A stretch of 64,000 nt of DNA from Rhodocyclales bacterium (GCA_016235805.1 JACRIY010000083.1:23224-87223); one strand, 5' to 3'; positions 11,563-21,336 are shown, counted from the first letter of the stretch. Numbers and translations are program-made. Notes: generated by a model from the sequence alone, not told the origin.

Positions 11563-12417
11563 ATGATACCCAGCGAACTACTCGACCAATGGCAGGCCGG
11601 CCTCGCCGACGGCAGCATCGTTCCCTACCTCGGGCCCGGCGTGCTCGCCGACGTCAGTTCCACGGCCGATGGCAGGCCCATGCCGGCGACCGGCGAGCAA
11701 CTGATCCTGGCCATGAACAACGGCAAGCCGATGGCGCCCAAGCTGATGTACGAATTTCCGCGCGCGGCCATGAACATCGAACTCAAGCGCGGCCGCAGTG
11801 CCGTCACCCGCTTCCTCGACGCTACCTACGCCTCGCGGCAATGGACGCGTGCCGCCCTGCACGACTGGCTCGCCGAGATCGCGCCGCCCTACGTGATCGA
11901 CATCAACCGCGACACGCAATTGCAGGACAGCTACGCGCATGTGCCGCACCTGCTGGTGCTGGGCTGCGCCCGCATCGGCGGCACCGACTGGCGCTTCAAA
12001 CTCTTCGCCCACGACGGCGACAGCTATGCGGCGATCGCTCCGGAGCAGGCCGATCCCGGCCTGCCGGTGCTGTTCAAGCCGATGGGATCGCCGCTGCCGC
12101 AATCGAGCTATATCGCCTCGGACGCCGACTATGTCGATTACATCACCGAGCTGATGGGCGGCTTCGCCGTGCCGCCCTTCCTCAAGCCGCGCCGCCTGGG
12201 CAAGCGCTACCTGCTGCTGGGCATGCGCCTGGACCGCGATTCGGAGCGCATGGTCTTCTCCGACCTCATCTACGGCGCCGCCAGCCCCGCCGGCTGGGCG
12301 CTGATCGCCGAGCCGACCGAAAAGGAAAAGCGCTTTTGCGCCCGCATGGGCATCGAGATCGTCGCGGCCAACGTGGCCGACTTGCTGCAGGAGTGGGCTG
12401 CGGAACTGACTGCCTGA
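11563..12417 (+). CDS. SIR2-family protein, nif-associated
   Basis: A 284-residue soluble protein with a SIR2-like NAD-binding start: SIVPYLGPGVLADVS (residues 13-27), where GPG replaces the usual GAG. The C-terminal half carries a Rossmann-like alternation (RYLLLGMRLDRDSERMVFSD, then WALIAEPTEKEKRF). Similar SIR2-like genes are found near nif genes of other diazotrophs. The start ATG 11563 follows TTAGGAGCACCC. The NifA-type site at 11458 and sigma-54-like promoter at 11513 imply nitrogen-fixation control. It may bind or hydrolyse NAD+, which DraT also uses, but activity cannot be read from the sequence. Confidence 0.72.
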   Translation: MIPSELLDQWQAGLADGSIVPYLGPGVLADVSSTADGRPMPATGEQLILAMNNGKPMAPKLMYEFPRAAMNIELKRGRSAVTRFLDATYASRQWTRAALHDWLAEIAPPYVIDINRDTQLQDSYAHVPHLLVLGCARIGGTDWRFKLFAHDGDSYAAIAPEQADPGLPVLFKPMGSPLPQSSYIASDADYVDYITELMGGFAVPPFLKPRRLGKRYLLLGMRLDRDSERMVFSDLIYGAASPAGWALIAEPTEKEKRFCARMGIEIVAANVADLLQEWAAELTA

Positions 12418-12692
12418 CGCCTGCGCCCTCGCGAGCAGGAAGCGCTGAAAGAGTCAGGTGGAATTGTTGCTGTAAGCATGCTCCACAGACTCGGCTGTAT
12501 GTGGCCGTGACGCTTCGCGCTGGTCCAGTCGGGCATCACGCCATTCGTCGATTGCATCGGTTTCTCCGGCATGCATGACTATGCAGGGCTATCTGCATTC
12601 TGGTGAAGTACCGGCGAGACACTACGGCTTTGCCTCCTGATCGCCGTCCCGCCAGCGCCGACTTCCGACTGTTGCCACTAAGCAATGACGTA
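12418..12692. other. Non-coding interval 3' of the SIR2-family gene
   Basis: No credible gene is seen between the SIR2-family gene and the brnTA operator. The stretch holds one copy of the dispersed element (12639-12667). Nothing else of note is visible. Confidence 0.6.
12639..12667. repeat. Dispersed element, copy 2
   Basis: GATCGCCGTCCC-GCCAGCGCCGACTTCCG. This copy has the full left part (GATCGCCGTCCC) and core (GCCAGCGCCGACT) but TTCCG instead of TTTTG at the right end. It is intergenic. Confidence 0.75.
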
Positions 12693-12728
12693 GTAACAAT
12701 AATTCTTGACTTCCAGAATTGTTGTTAC
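12693..12728. promoter_or_regulatory. brnTA operator and promoter
   Basis: GTAACAATAATTCT (12693-12706) and AGAATTGTTGTTAC (12715-12728) form a 14-base inverted repeat with one mismatch. A -35-like TTGACT lies at its centre (12706-12711) and CACAAT at 12729-12734 could be the -10. BrnA antitoxins bind such repeats to autorepress. The predicted start of transcription falls at or next to the brnT ATG. Confidence 0.7.
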
Positions 12729-12741
12729 CACAATAAAGCCA

Positions 12742-13044
12742 ATGAGTACGCAGATTCTCTGGGACGAAGCCAAGCGGCAGGCCAATCTCGACAAGCATGG
12801 ACTGGATTTCGTCGATGCGACCATGGTGCTGGAGAGTCCCTATCGTCTGGACGTGGGCAGCGTGCGAGGCGGCGAAGCGCGAATGCAATCCTTCGCCTAT
12901 GTGTTTGATGTGCTGGCGGTACTGACGGTAGTGCATGTGGCGCGCGATGATGCGCTGCGAATCGTCAGTTTCCGGCCGGCGAGTGACGAGGAAAGGAGTG
13001 CCTACCATGGCTGGCTCGAAGAGGACTTCAACGGCGAAAAATGA
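12742..13044 (+). CDS. brnT: BrnT family toxin
   Basis: A 100-residue RelE-fold ribonuclease toxin. Family landmarks are WDEAKRQANLDKHGLDFVDA near the N-terminus, RMQSFAYVFDVLAVLTVVHVARDD, and RIVSFRPASDEERSAY near the C-terminus. It would cleave RNA when freed from BrnA. ATG 12742 has no ribosome site and lies very near the predicted transcription start, so it may be leaderless. It overlaps brnA by 38 bases. Confidence 0.9.
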   Translation: MSTQILWDEAKRQANLDKHGLDFVDATMVLESPYRLDVGSVRGGEARMQSFAYVFDVLAVLTVVHVARDDALRIVSFRPASDEERSAYHGWLEEDFNGEK

Positions 13045-13342
13045 AACGCCCGCCCGCAAGCGCGGCGCGAGCCTGACTGATATGGCGAAGCTGCGCGCCG
13101 CGACTCCGTATGTCTGGGATGGCAAGAACGAGGACGAGCGACCGCTGACGCGGGAAGAAATGCAGGCTGGCATCGAGGCTTACCGCAAGCAACGCGGCCG
13201 CCCGGCCGGAAGCGACAAGGAGTCGACCACGATCCGCTTCGACCGGGATGTCTTGGCCGCATTCCGTGCCGCCGGCCCTGGCTGGCAGACGCGCATGAAC
13301 GCGGCGCTGCGCGACTGGTTGAAGAATCATTCGCCGGCGTAG
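13007..13342 (+). CDS. brnA: BrnA family antitoxin
   Basis: A 111-residue antitoxin with a C-terminal ribbon-helix-helix domain: ESTTIRFDRDVLAAFRAAGPGWQTRMNAALRDWL. The N-terminal part is basic and probably disordered and wraps the toxin. ATG 13007 follows GGAAAGGAGTG, a strong ribosome site inside brnT, which would favour antitoxin excess. It should bind the inverted repeat at 12693-12728. Confidence 0.9.
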   Translation: MAGSKRTSTAKNETPARKRGASLTDMAKLRAATPYVWDGKNEDERPLTREEMQAGIEAYRKQRGRPAGSDKESTTIRFDRDVLAAFRAAGPGWQTRMNAALRDWLKNHSPA

Positions 13343-13381
13343 GCCGGCGCCAGTCAATTGCGTACCGGTTTGTCCGCGCAA

Positions 13382-13408
13382 CGCCGTTCGACCAGCGCCG
13401 ACTCCTGG
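13382..13408. repeat. Dispersed element, copy 3
   Basis: CGCCGTTCGA-CCAGCGCCGACTCCTGG. Intergenic, between brnA and the 308-aa gene; core CCAGCGCCGACT is intact. Confidence 0.65.
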
Positions 13409-13535
13409 AGTTTTCATGCTGACGACGCTGCCCGCGACTGCCGGAGTCCCGGCCGCCGCCCCAAGACGACAAGGGGTTTGCAGTAACCGGAGATTAAGCG
13501 CCAAAATGCGCCACCTCCCCGATACCCGCCAACCC

Positions 13536-14462
13536 ATGGACCAGGAAATCCCCAACGGAACACTGCGCGTCATCGACGGGCGCGAGCGCAGCTATACCGA
13601 CGGCTACTGGATCAAGACCTATCCGGTACCGGACGACACGCTGCAGGGAAAGCGGCGCCTGATCGAGGCGCTGACGCGGCGCCTGTTCAACCATACCGAG
13701 CACGGCCTCGACATCCCCGGCCACCGCCTCGCCGAGGCCCGGCAGGCCTATCAGGACGAGAGCGATCCCGGCAAGAAACGGGTCAAGGGCGCCATGTATG
13801 CCGGCGCCATGTTCAACCGCGCCACCGACATCTTTACCCGGCTGGTGGAGCTGCAGGCCGCCGGCGTGGAGATTTCCACCAGCAACGACCTGATGCGCGA
13901 ATGCGGGCGCTGCCTGCAGGAGGCCCTCTCGCTGTGTTCGCTGGTGCTCCATCGCAGCGGCGAGGAAGGCATCGACGAGCTGTGGGGCGAAACCTTCCGC
14001 GCCTTCTCGTCGCCGTTGCCCGACTTCTACGCGATCCGCTACGTCAAGATGGCGCAGGCCATGCGCGACATCGATACCATCGCCGACACCATGGCCCGCA
14101 GCTTCGCCACGCCGATGTTTCCCGGCATCGAGCCGACCATCCGCGACTTCGCCCGCGCCGCCCGCAACAAGGTGGAGACCCTGCGCACCGACCGCGACAT
14201 CTTCGACATCTGGGCCGAGATGGTCACCGCCGGCGAGCGCCTCGCAAGCTTCCGCCCCGTCCTGGAAAATCCCGACAGCGTGCACGAGCAGCGCGTCGCG
14301 TCCTTCGGCAACCAGCTCATCTGCAACGGCCGCGACCTGATCTTCCACATCACGCGCGCCCGCGTCTCAATGCCGAAGAGCACCCGCGAATTCGTCGAGC
14401 GCTGCGAAACCTACGCCGCCACCGGAATCGTCACCACGGTGCCGATCCCGCTGCCCCGATGA
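13536..14462 (+). CDS. Uncharacterised 308-residue protein next to bacteriohemerythrin
   Basis: I do not recognise this protein. It is soluble, largely helical and rich in Arg/Asp/Glu, with no signal peptide or transmembrane segment. Visible landmarks are GYWIKTYPVPDDTLQGKRRLIEALTRRLFNH near the N-terminus and MFPGIEPTIRDFARAARNKVETLRTDRD in the middle. The start is either ATG 13536 (chosen) or ATG 13506; neither has a clear ribosome site. It ends 16 bases before the bacteriohemerythrin gene, so the two probably form an operon. An oxygen- or iron-linked role is guesswork from that neighbour. Confidence 0.75.
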   Translation: MDQEIPNGTLRVIDGRERSYTDGYWIKTYPVPDDTLQGKRRLIEALTRRLFNHTEHGLDIPGHRLAEARQAYQDESDPGKKRVKGAMYAGAMFNRATDIFTRLVELQAAGVEISTSNDLMRECGRCLQEALSLCSLVLHRSGEEGIDELWGETFRAFSSPLPDFYAIRYVKMAQAMRDIDTIADTMARSFATPMFPGIEPTIRDFARAARNKVETLRTDRDIFDIWAEMVTAGERLASFRPVLENPDSVHEQRVASFGNQLICNGRDLIFHITRARVSMPKSTREFVERCETYAATGIVTTVPIPLPR

Positions 14463-14478
14463 CAACAGGAGAAAGAAA

Positions 14479-14895
14479 GTGACACATCCCCGGGCCAACT
14501 GGTCGCCTGCCATCGTCACCGGCCTGCCCGCCATCGACAGCCAGCACAAGGCGCTGTTCGACATGGCCGCATCCTTCCGCGGCGAAGGTGACCAGATTCG
14601 CGTCATGAAATCCCTGACCATGCTCAGCGAATACGCCAACACGCACCTGCGCGACGAAGAGGCCATGCTGGCCGCCATCGCCTACCCCAAGCTGCCCGAG
14701 CACCGCCTGCTGCACCAGGAGTTCCGCCGCATGCTGCGCGAGCTGCTCGATGCCTCGCGCAGGCTGACGCTGGACGAGATCGCCGACCGCATCGAAGACC
14801 TGATCAACGGCTGGTTCTACCAGCACATCCTGACGGTCGATGCCGAGTATGTCGAGGCGGTGAAAGCCTCCCAGCCGCCGCCCGCGGCGGGATAG
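14479..14895 (+). CDS. Bacteriohemerythrin
   Basis: A 138-residue single-domain hemerythrin that binds O2 reversibly at a di-iron site. Ligand motifs are IDSQHKALF (~20-28), NTHLRDEEAML (~54-64), HRLLHQEF (~74-81) and FYQHILTVDAEY near the C-terminus. The start is GTG 14479, preceded by ACAGGAGAAAG. In a diazotroph it could buffer or deliver oxygen near nitrogenase or respiratory oxidases. It lies directly after the unknown 308-residue gene. Confidence 0.9.
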   Translation: MTHPRANWSPAIVTGLPAIDSQHKALFDMAASFRGEGDQIRVMKSLTMLSEYANTHLRDEEAMLAAIAYPKLPEHRLLHQEFRRMLRELLDASRRLTLDEIADRIEDLINGWFYQHILTVDAEYVEAVKASQPPPAAG

Positions 14896-15285
14896 GACCC
14901 GGGCCGCCGGCGGCAGGGATCGGGGAGGGCTGCTCTTCGGCCTGAGCGGCGATGGATGCCTGTTCGTCCTATGTCTCAGCGCGGCCATCTGCCGCCGTTC
15001 GATGATTCCGGAAAGCGGCCATTCGAACGGCTGCTATACCCCAGGGACCTGCCGGAACCTCAATTCGAACAACTCGACCTGAACAGTCAGTCGATCGCTT
15101 CGAAGCCAACGACAAGAATGCTTCGATAAGCGGGCAAGGAGAAGTCAGCCAGAGGTACTTGCTGACTACTGTGTCAGTGACCAATTCGCAAGCCACGGTA
15201 GCACTTGATACCTGAGCCCATATTAGTGAGGTGGCAGCATGGCTGGGCGGTGGCGCAATGTAGTTCGCCCGCGCTCATCCAAGGC
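14896..15285. other. Non-coding interval
   Basis: No convincing gene lies between the convergent bacteriohemerythrin and LuxR-family genes. GC content falls across this stretch, marking the edge of the lower-GC cassette that follows. I see no repeat or clear terminator. Confidence 0.5.
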
Positions 15286-16110
15286 TCAAGCGGATCTATC
15301 AATCCCGACAACTATGGAAAATAGCTCGTTCCGGAAATGAATCCCCAAACGATCAAATGCGCGAGCGCGGTAGGTCTTTACCGACGGTACTGATAGGCCC
15401 AAATCAAGTGCAATTCCATCATAGGTCCAACCCCGGCATAGGCGCTCGCATACGTCGAGTTCGCGCGCGGTAAGTGCCGGGCATCTTTTCAGCAGTGCGA
15501 GTCGCGGGTTTGATGCCGGATTCTGCGAAACGCGCTTGAGCTTTCCCAGCACCTGAAGATGCTTTTTGACACAGGAGAGCACCGGGCGCCCGATCGCTTG
15601 AGCCGCGTCGATTTCATGATCCCTGAATCGTCCGGTGTCATCGAAGCGGTACAAGTTGATCGCAAGCATGTCGTCAAGAGAATCCGCATTCACGACGGAA
15701 AGCCGTTCCTGGATACCGTGGCGCCGATAGATTTGGTCGCGATGCGGTGAAGGAATCTCAGCCTCGTTCCAATGCGTCATTGCCAGTGCGCCGGAAGTCG
15801 CAAGCTCCCGTGCGCGGGAAAAAGTCTCATCTCGCCGATAGAGCCCCCCGCGATACCGGCGCATGCAATCCGCTGATACGTCGTGCGCTGTGCGACTTGC
15901 CGAGAAAAACATTTGCGGTGGCGAATCGCCAGCAATTCGATAGACCGACATGAAATCGACCGGCAGCGCGGCGTTGATCAGGCGGAGTGTGCAAACGGCA
16001 AACTCGCTCTCGCCGATGGCATCGGTGACGGCACACAGCACGTCGCTAAGTGAGTCACTTTTTTCGCACTGAAAACTTGCACACGGTGGCGCCAATGCCC
16101 ACGTTTGCAT
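15286..16110 (-). CDS. LuxR-family transcriptional regulator
   Basis: A 274-residue regulator. The C-terminal HTH (about 208-268) reads LTARELDVCERLCRGWTYDGIALDLGLSVPSVKTYRARAFDRLGI, a GerE/LuxR fold. The N-terminal ~190 residues look like a GAF/PAS-type sensor and do not resemble an acyl-homoserine-lactone domain. ATG 16110 follows CCAGGAGGAGACAATC. It is transcribed away from the solute-binding protein/acyl-CoA ligase genes and probably controls them. Base composition is lower in GC than the nif genes. Confidence 0.85.
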   Translation of the reverse strand: MQTWALAPPCASFQCEKSDSLSDVLCAVTDAIGESEFAVCTLRLINAALPVDFMSVYRIAGDSPPQMFFSASRTAHDVSADCMRRYRGGLYRRDETFSRARELATSGALAMTHWNEAEIPSPHRDQIYRRHGIQERLSVVNADSLDDMLAINLYRFDDTGRFRDHEIDAAQAIGRPVLSCVKKHLQVLGKLKRVSQNPASNPRLALLKRCPALTARELDVCERLCRGWTYDGIALDLGLSVPSVKTYRARAFDRLGIHFRNELFSIVVGIDRSA

Positions 16111-16310
16111 GATTGTCTCCTCCTGGCCACGGTCGATCGCCGTTGGTTGAACACAAATACTACGCGGAATGCGGGCAGGAATCGAGTCGGCCGTCCGTCA
16201 TCCTTTTGGACGACAGACAGCTTTTCTGTGAAGTCACACAATCCTGACATGGAGGCTGCCCGCCAGCGGTGGATCTCCTATCCGTTGCCCCAAAAATGAG
16301 AGGAGATCCC

Positions 16311-17480
16311 ATGAGTCTATTTTCCGGTCTGAAAAGACTGCCCCAAACCATGTTGGCCATCAGTCTATGCCTTGGGCTTGCTGCCCCAGCCAGTGCTGAA
16401 CTGAATATCGGCGTGATCCTGTCAACCACGGGTCCAGGAGCATCGCTCGGCCAACCCGCCGAAAACACAGTGAAGTTATGGCCAGCGGAAATTGCTGGCC
16501 AGAAGGTCAACATAAAGTTCATCAACGACAACACTGACCCGACCGAGGCATCAAAGGCTGCCACCCGGTTGATCAGTGAAAACAAGGTGGATGTCATTGT
16601 TGGTCCATCTCTCACGCCAAATTCCGTCGCCGCGATGGACGTTGCGGGCCGCAATCAAACACCGATCATCGCTCTGGGGGGGGGCGGCGCCATCGTCGAG
16701 CCACAGGAAGGTCCTCGCAAATGGGCGTTCAAGATGCCGGCCCCGGAGGTGCTGTCCGTCAATGTGGTGGTTGACCACATGGTCAAAAACAAGGTCAAGA
16801 ATGCGGCCGCAATCGTTGTTGCCACGGCTTACGGCGAAGGTTTTCTCAAGGCGTTTCGTAACGTCGCGGCCAGCAAGAACATCACCATCACGACTACGGA
16901 GCAGTACAGCGCTCCGGACCTCAGCGTTGCGTCGCAAATGCTGAAGATCCTCGCCACCAATCCAGATGCCGTGTACATCCTCAGCTTCGGCACGCCAGGC
17001 GCGCTTCCCCAGATCGAACTCGCCAAGCGGGGCTACAAGGGCCTGGTCTATCAGACGCACGGCGTCGCCAACGCGCAATACCTGAAGGTCGGCGGCAAGG
17101 ATGTCGAAGGCGGCTACATGGCCATCGCACCGGTGCTGGTTGCAGAGCAACTTGCAGATAGCCATCCGACCAAGAAAGCCGGCATGGAATATGTGAAGCG
17201 TTATGAAGCCCAGCACGGCCCCGGGTCCCGCTCGCTCTTCGGCTCCACGGCTTGGACCGCACTTCTCTGGCTCGAAGCCGCAGTGCCAGTCGCGCTGAAA
17301 AAGGCCAAGCCGGGAACGCCGGAGTTCCGCATTGCATTGCGCGACGCATTGGAAGGCATGAAAGAGGTTGTGACTCCTGAAGGTGTTTTCAACATGAGCC
17401 CAACCAACCACAACGGTATCGATGAGCGCGCCCAGGTCCTGGTTCGTGTCGAGGGCGGCGCCTGGAAGTTGGTCAAGTAA
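16311..17480 (+). CDS. ABC transporter substrate-binding protein, branched-chain amino acid/aromatic type
   Basis: A 389-residue periplasmic binding protein (LivK/Peripla_BP_6). Signal peptide residues 1-26 end PASA-E. The mature start LNIGVILSTTGPGASLGQP and the later KVDVIVGPSLTPNSVAAMDVA are typical. Such proteins next to acyl-CoA ligases often bind aromatic acids rather than amino acids. ATG 16311 follows AGAGGAGATCCC. No permease or ATPase genes are present nearby. The frame extends upstream to 16269 but without support. Confidence 0.88.
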   Translation: MSLFSGLKRLPQTMLAISLCLGLAAPASAELNIGVILSTTGPGASLGQPAENTVKLWPAEIAGQKVNIKFINDNTDPTEASKAATRLISENKVDVIVGPSLTPNSVAAMDVAGRNQTPIIALGGGGAIVEPQEGPRKWAFKMPAPEVLSVNVVVDHMVKNKVKNAAAIVVATAYGEGFLKAFRNVAASKNITITTTEQYSAPDLSVASQMLKILATNPDAVYILSFGTPGALPQIELAKRGYKGLVYQTHGVANAQYLKVGGKDVEGGYMAIAPVLVAEQLADSHPTKKAGMEYVKRYEAQHGPGSRSLFGSTAWTALLWLEAAVPVALKKAKPGTPEFRIALRDALEGMKEVVTPEGVFNMSPTNHNGIDERAQVLVRVEGGAWKLVK

Positions 17481-17496
17481 GACCACCACACGCATT

Positions 17497-17527
17497 GGAG
17501 CGGCAGGGCGACGTGATTCGCCGCTCC
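17497..17527. repeat. Stem-loop between binding-protein and ligase genes
   Basis: GGAGCGGC (17497-17504) pairs with GCCGCTCC (17520-17527), and an inner GCGA/TCGC adds pairing. There is no strong U-tract. It may stabilise the upstream mRNA or reduce read-through. Confidence 0.55.
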
Positions 17528-17553
17528 ATTGCGACCATCATTCAAGGCACATT

Positions 17554-19404
17554 GTGATCCCCAACCGCAAACCCATTGTCGACCAAAGGGACATCGAGGC
17601 TATTGAACGGCGACCCTATGAGAGTGCCGTCCCGCTACGCAATACCCATGACATTTTTCTGCGCGCCGCCAGCCTTTTCGGGGACCGGGCCGCCCTGATC
17701 CAGCTTCACACGGGGGCCATCGACGAGACTCCGCGCGTTGTTACCTATACCGAAATGCTGGCCGGGATTCACCGTGCCGCCAATTTGTTCAGAACCCTGG
17801 GCGTTGAGTGCGAGGATTCGGTGGTGCTGCTCTTGCCGAGCATCGTCGAGGCCCAATACGCGCTCTGGGGGGCGGAACTCGCGGGTCGCGCCTGTCCAAT
17901 CAATTACATGCTCACCGTCGATCACATGGTCGAACTGGTACAGGCCGCCAAGGCAAAGCTGGTCGTCGCACTGGGTCCGGATCCGGATTTCGAGATTTGG
18001 CAAAAGGCGCAGGCGCTCGCTGCTGCTTGCCCCGGCCTGACGCTGCTGGGTGTTGGTGCTTCGGCTGTCGATTCGTTCGAGCATCAAATCCAGGCGCAGA
18101 GCGCCGAACTAAGCTTCGAGCGCAATCCCGAGCCCGATGACATTGCCGCCTATTTTCATACGGGCGGCACCACAGGCGCACCGAAGCTGGCGCAGCACAC
18201 CCACGGCAACGAAGTGCATACGAGTTGGTTTGCCGGGATGTTCTATGCGACCACGGAAGCGGACGTGATGATCAATGGCTTCCCCCTGTTCCATGTGGCG
18301 GGTGCCTTCGTCTATGGCGCCAGCACTTTCTGCGCTGGCGCCAGCCTTTTGCTGCCGCCACGATTGGGGATGCGGCATGGCGAATTTGTCAGAAACTACT
18401 GGAAGTTCGTTGAACGCTTCAAGGTGACTTACCTTGCGACGGTGCCGACGATCATCGCAACATTGCTCGATACCCCGCTCGGAGATTCGCGAATCTCCGG
18501 CGTCAAGGCGCTTTACACCGGGGGCTCGCCGCTGCCGACCGAGTTGGCCAACGCCTTCGAAAAGAAGTTCGGCATCCCGGTGCGCAACATACTTGGCATG
18601 ACCGAGTCGGCTGGACTCGTATCCATCGAACCCTTGGGCGCCCCCAGGCAGGCGCTTTCCTGCGGTCTCCGCCTGCCATACACCGAGGTGTACGCCGTTC
18701 CGGTGAATTCGCAGGACTCCGATCTCCCCGCACGATGCGCCCCGAATCAGCCTGGTGTGATTGTTCTGCGCGGCCCGCATGTCGGACCGGGCTACACGGA
18801 CCCGAGACGGAATCGCGGTATGTTTACCGAAGACGGGCTGTTAATCAGTGGCGACCTGGGGCACGTGGACGAATCGGGATGCATATACCTCACTGGCCGC
18901 GCAAAGGACGTTATCATCCGGGGCGCCCACAACATCGACCCCTCCATGATCGAGGAAGCCTTTGCGGGCCACCCCGACGTCCAGATGTGTGCCGCGGTTG
19001 GCGAGCCGGATCCGTATGCTGGTGAGCTGCCAGTGGTTTTCATTGTGCTCCGGCCTGGAGCCAAAGTGACCGGCATGGAGATCCTCGCTGCCGTCAGTCC
19101 GAGCATCGCGGAACGCGCTGCCATTCCAAAGCGTGTAACGGTGGTCGAAAGCCTTCCAACCACGGCGATCGGCAAGATCTACAAACCCGCCCTGCGACTT
19201 CGCGCTCTGGAGCAGGCATACTCAGAGGCGATGAGTAGTCTGATCACATCCTGCGACAGGCTTGAGGTAAAGGGAGTTGAATCCCCAGGCGGACTGGTGG
19301 CCGAAATCCGAGTTCGCGGCGCGAGCAACGAGGTCGCATTCGCCGCAGGTATCGCCAAGGCGCTGGAGCGATTCGCGACGCCCTATCAAGTTCGATGGCT
19401 ATAA
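17554..19404 (+). CDS. AMP-dependent acyl-CoA synthetase
   Basis: A 616-residue adenylate-forming enzyme that would activate a carboxylic acid to its CoA thioester. Motifs are the phosphate loop FHTGGTTGAPKLAQHTH (~200), the GMTESAG adenine loop (~350) and the hinge SGDLGHVDESGCIYLTGRAKD (~430). IIRGAHNIDPSMIEE follows, and the catalytic lysine is in TTAIGKIYKPALR (~540). The C-terminus has an extra ~70 residues. GTG 17554 is the likely start, preceded by AAGG. Substrate is unknown; the neighbouring HCCA-isomerase-like gene hints at an aromatic or alicyclic acid. Confidence 0.88.
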   Translation: MIPNRKPIVDQRDIEAIERRPYESAVPLRNTHDIFLRAASLFGDRAALIQLHTGAIDETPRVVTYTEMLAGIHRAANLFRTLGVECEDSVVLLLPSIVEAQYALWGAELAGRACPINYMLTVDHMVELVQAAKAKLVVALGPDPDFEIWQKAQALAAACPGLTLLGVGASAVDSFEHQIQAQSAELSFERNPEPDDIAAYFHTGGTTGAPKLAQHTHGNEVHTSWFAGMFYATTEADVMINGFPLFHVAGAFVYGASTFCAGASLLLPPRLGMRHGEFVRNYWKFVERFKVTYLATVPTIIATLLDTPLGDSRISGVKALYTGGSPLPTELANAFEKKFGIPVRNILGMTESAGLVSIEPLGAPRQALSCGLRLPYTEVYAVPVNSQDSDLPARCAPNQPGVIVLRGPHVGPGYTDPRRNRGMFTEDGLLISGDLGHVDESGCIYLTGRAKDVIIRGAHNIDPSMIEEAFAGHPDVQMCAAVGEPDPYAGELPVVFIVLRPGAKVTGMEILAAVSPSIAERAAIPKRVTVVESLPTTAIGKIYKPALRLRALEQAYSEAMSSLITSCDRLEVKGVESPGGLVAEIRVRGASNEVAFAAGIAKALERFATPYQVRWL

Positions 19405-20054
19405 CTACGATCCTGGATACACCTGCCTCGGAACCAGCCCTGCCCGGGGAGCGGGTTGTCGACTTCTATTTCGACTTTATCTCCCCATTCGGCTTCTTTG
19501 CCAGCCTACGCATCGATGGGCTCGCCGCCCGATATGGTTATCGAACTCGCTGGAATCCAATGTTGATCGGCGTCAGTGTGCTCAAGGTGATGGGCATGAA
19601 GCCCTTGTTGGAGACTCCGCTCAAGGGTGCCTACATTCTTCGCGATGGCAATCGCTATGCAAGACGGGAGAAGATTACGCTGGGGAGGCGGATCGATGCG
19701 CCGATGGCCGACCCTCGGCCGGCCGGGAGAGCATATAGCTGGATACGCCAACATCTACCCGATCGCGAAAGAGAATTCGCTCGACACTTATTTGCCGCCT
19801 ACTGGCTTCAGGGGCAGGATATTTCCAATGCCGCTACGCTGGACGAAACACTTACGACGATTGGCCTCGATCTGCCCGAAGTAAAGACCGGGATTCGAAG
19901 TGACGAAGCAGCGAGTTTGCTGCGACACAACGTCGAAGCCTCGCTTGAACGTGGCGTCTTCGGATCACCTTATTTCATCGTGGATGGGGAACCCTTCTTT
20001 GGGGTCGAGAAGATGGAACTCCTGGAGGAATGGCTCAAATCCGGAGGTTGGTGA
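19395..20054 (+). CDS. DsbA-family 2-hydroxychromene-2-carboxylate isomerase-like protein
   Basis: A 219-residue thioredoxin-fold protein of the kappa-class GST/HCCA isomerase type. Landmarks are VDFYFDFISPFGFFASLRI near the N-terminus and GVFGSPYFIVDGEPFFGVEKMELLEEWL at the C-terminus. It has Ser in place of the redox Cys-x-x-Cys, as in true isomerases. It overlaps the ligase gene by 10 bases, so they are cotranslated. In naphthalene pathways this family isomerises ring-fission products; here the substrate is open. Confidence 0.88.
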   Translation: MAITTILDTPASEPALPGERVVDFYFDFISPFGFFASLRIDGLAARYGYRTRWNPMLIGVSVLKVMGMKPLLETPLKGAYILRDGNRYARREKITLGRRIDAPMADPRPAGRAYSWIRQHLPDREREFARHLFAAYWLQGQDISNAATLDETLTTIGLDLPEVKTGIRSDEAASLLRHNVEASLERGVFGSPYFIVDGEPFFGVEKMELLEEWLKSGGW

Positions 20055-20389
20055 TGAACGGCCCCGATAGCCATACCTGCCAAGATTTTAGAGGTCATCT
20101 TAGAACTGCATTTCATTGCGACGCACCCTTCAGTGACGGCTAGTCCGAAAGACGCCAGTGAGTGAGATCCTGCCCTGGCATAGCATCCGTTCGGGGCTTC
20201 CCGGCGTAAAAGGCTGCCACTCGACACATTGCTGCCGTCTCTAAGGCTTCCGGGAAATCGCGCTGTGCGACGGCTCGACTCGGTTACCTGCCGTTGGAAC
20301 CCCGGAGAACCTAATGGCAGCAACGGGCACGGAGCGGAAGTTGATCCAGTACCGCACGACCTGCCCTACACAAAAAGTTGGCGTTGGCG
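20055..20389. other. Non-coding interval between cassette and draG
   Basis: No supportable gene. Short open frames exist on both strands but none has a ribosome site or family features. This is the right edge of the lower-GC cassette and may contain decayed sequence. Confidence 0.5.
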
Positions 20390-21301
<912 letters not shown>

Positions 21302-21336
21302 GATCAACGAGGAACGGGGTCAGCGCTTTGTGGTTT

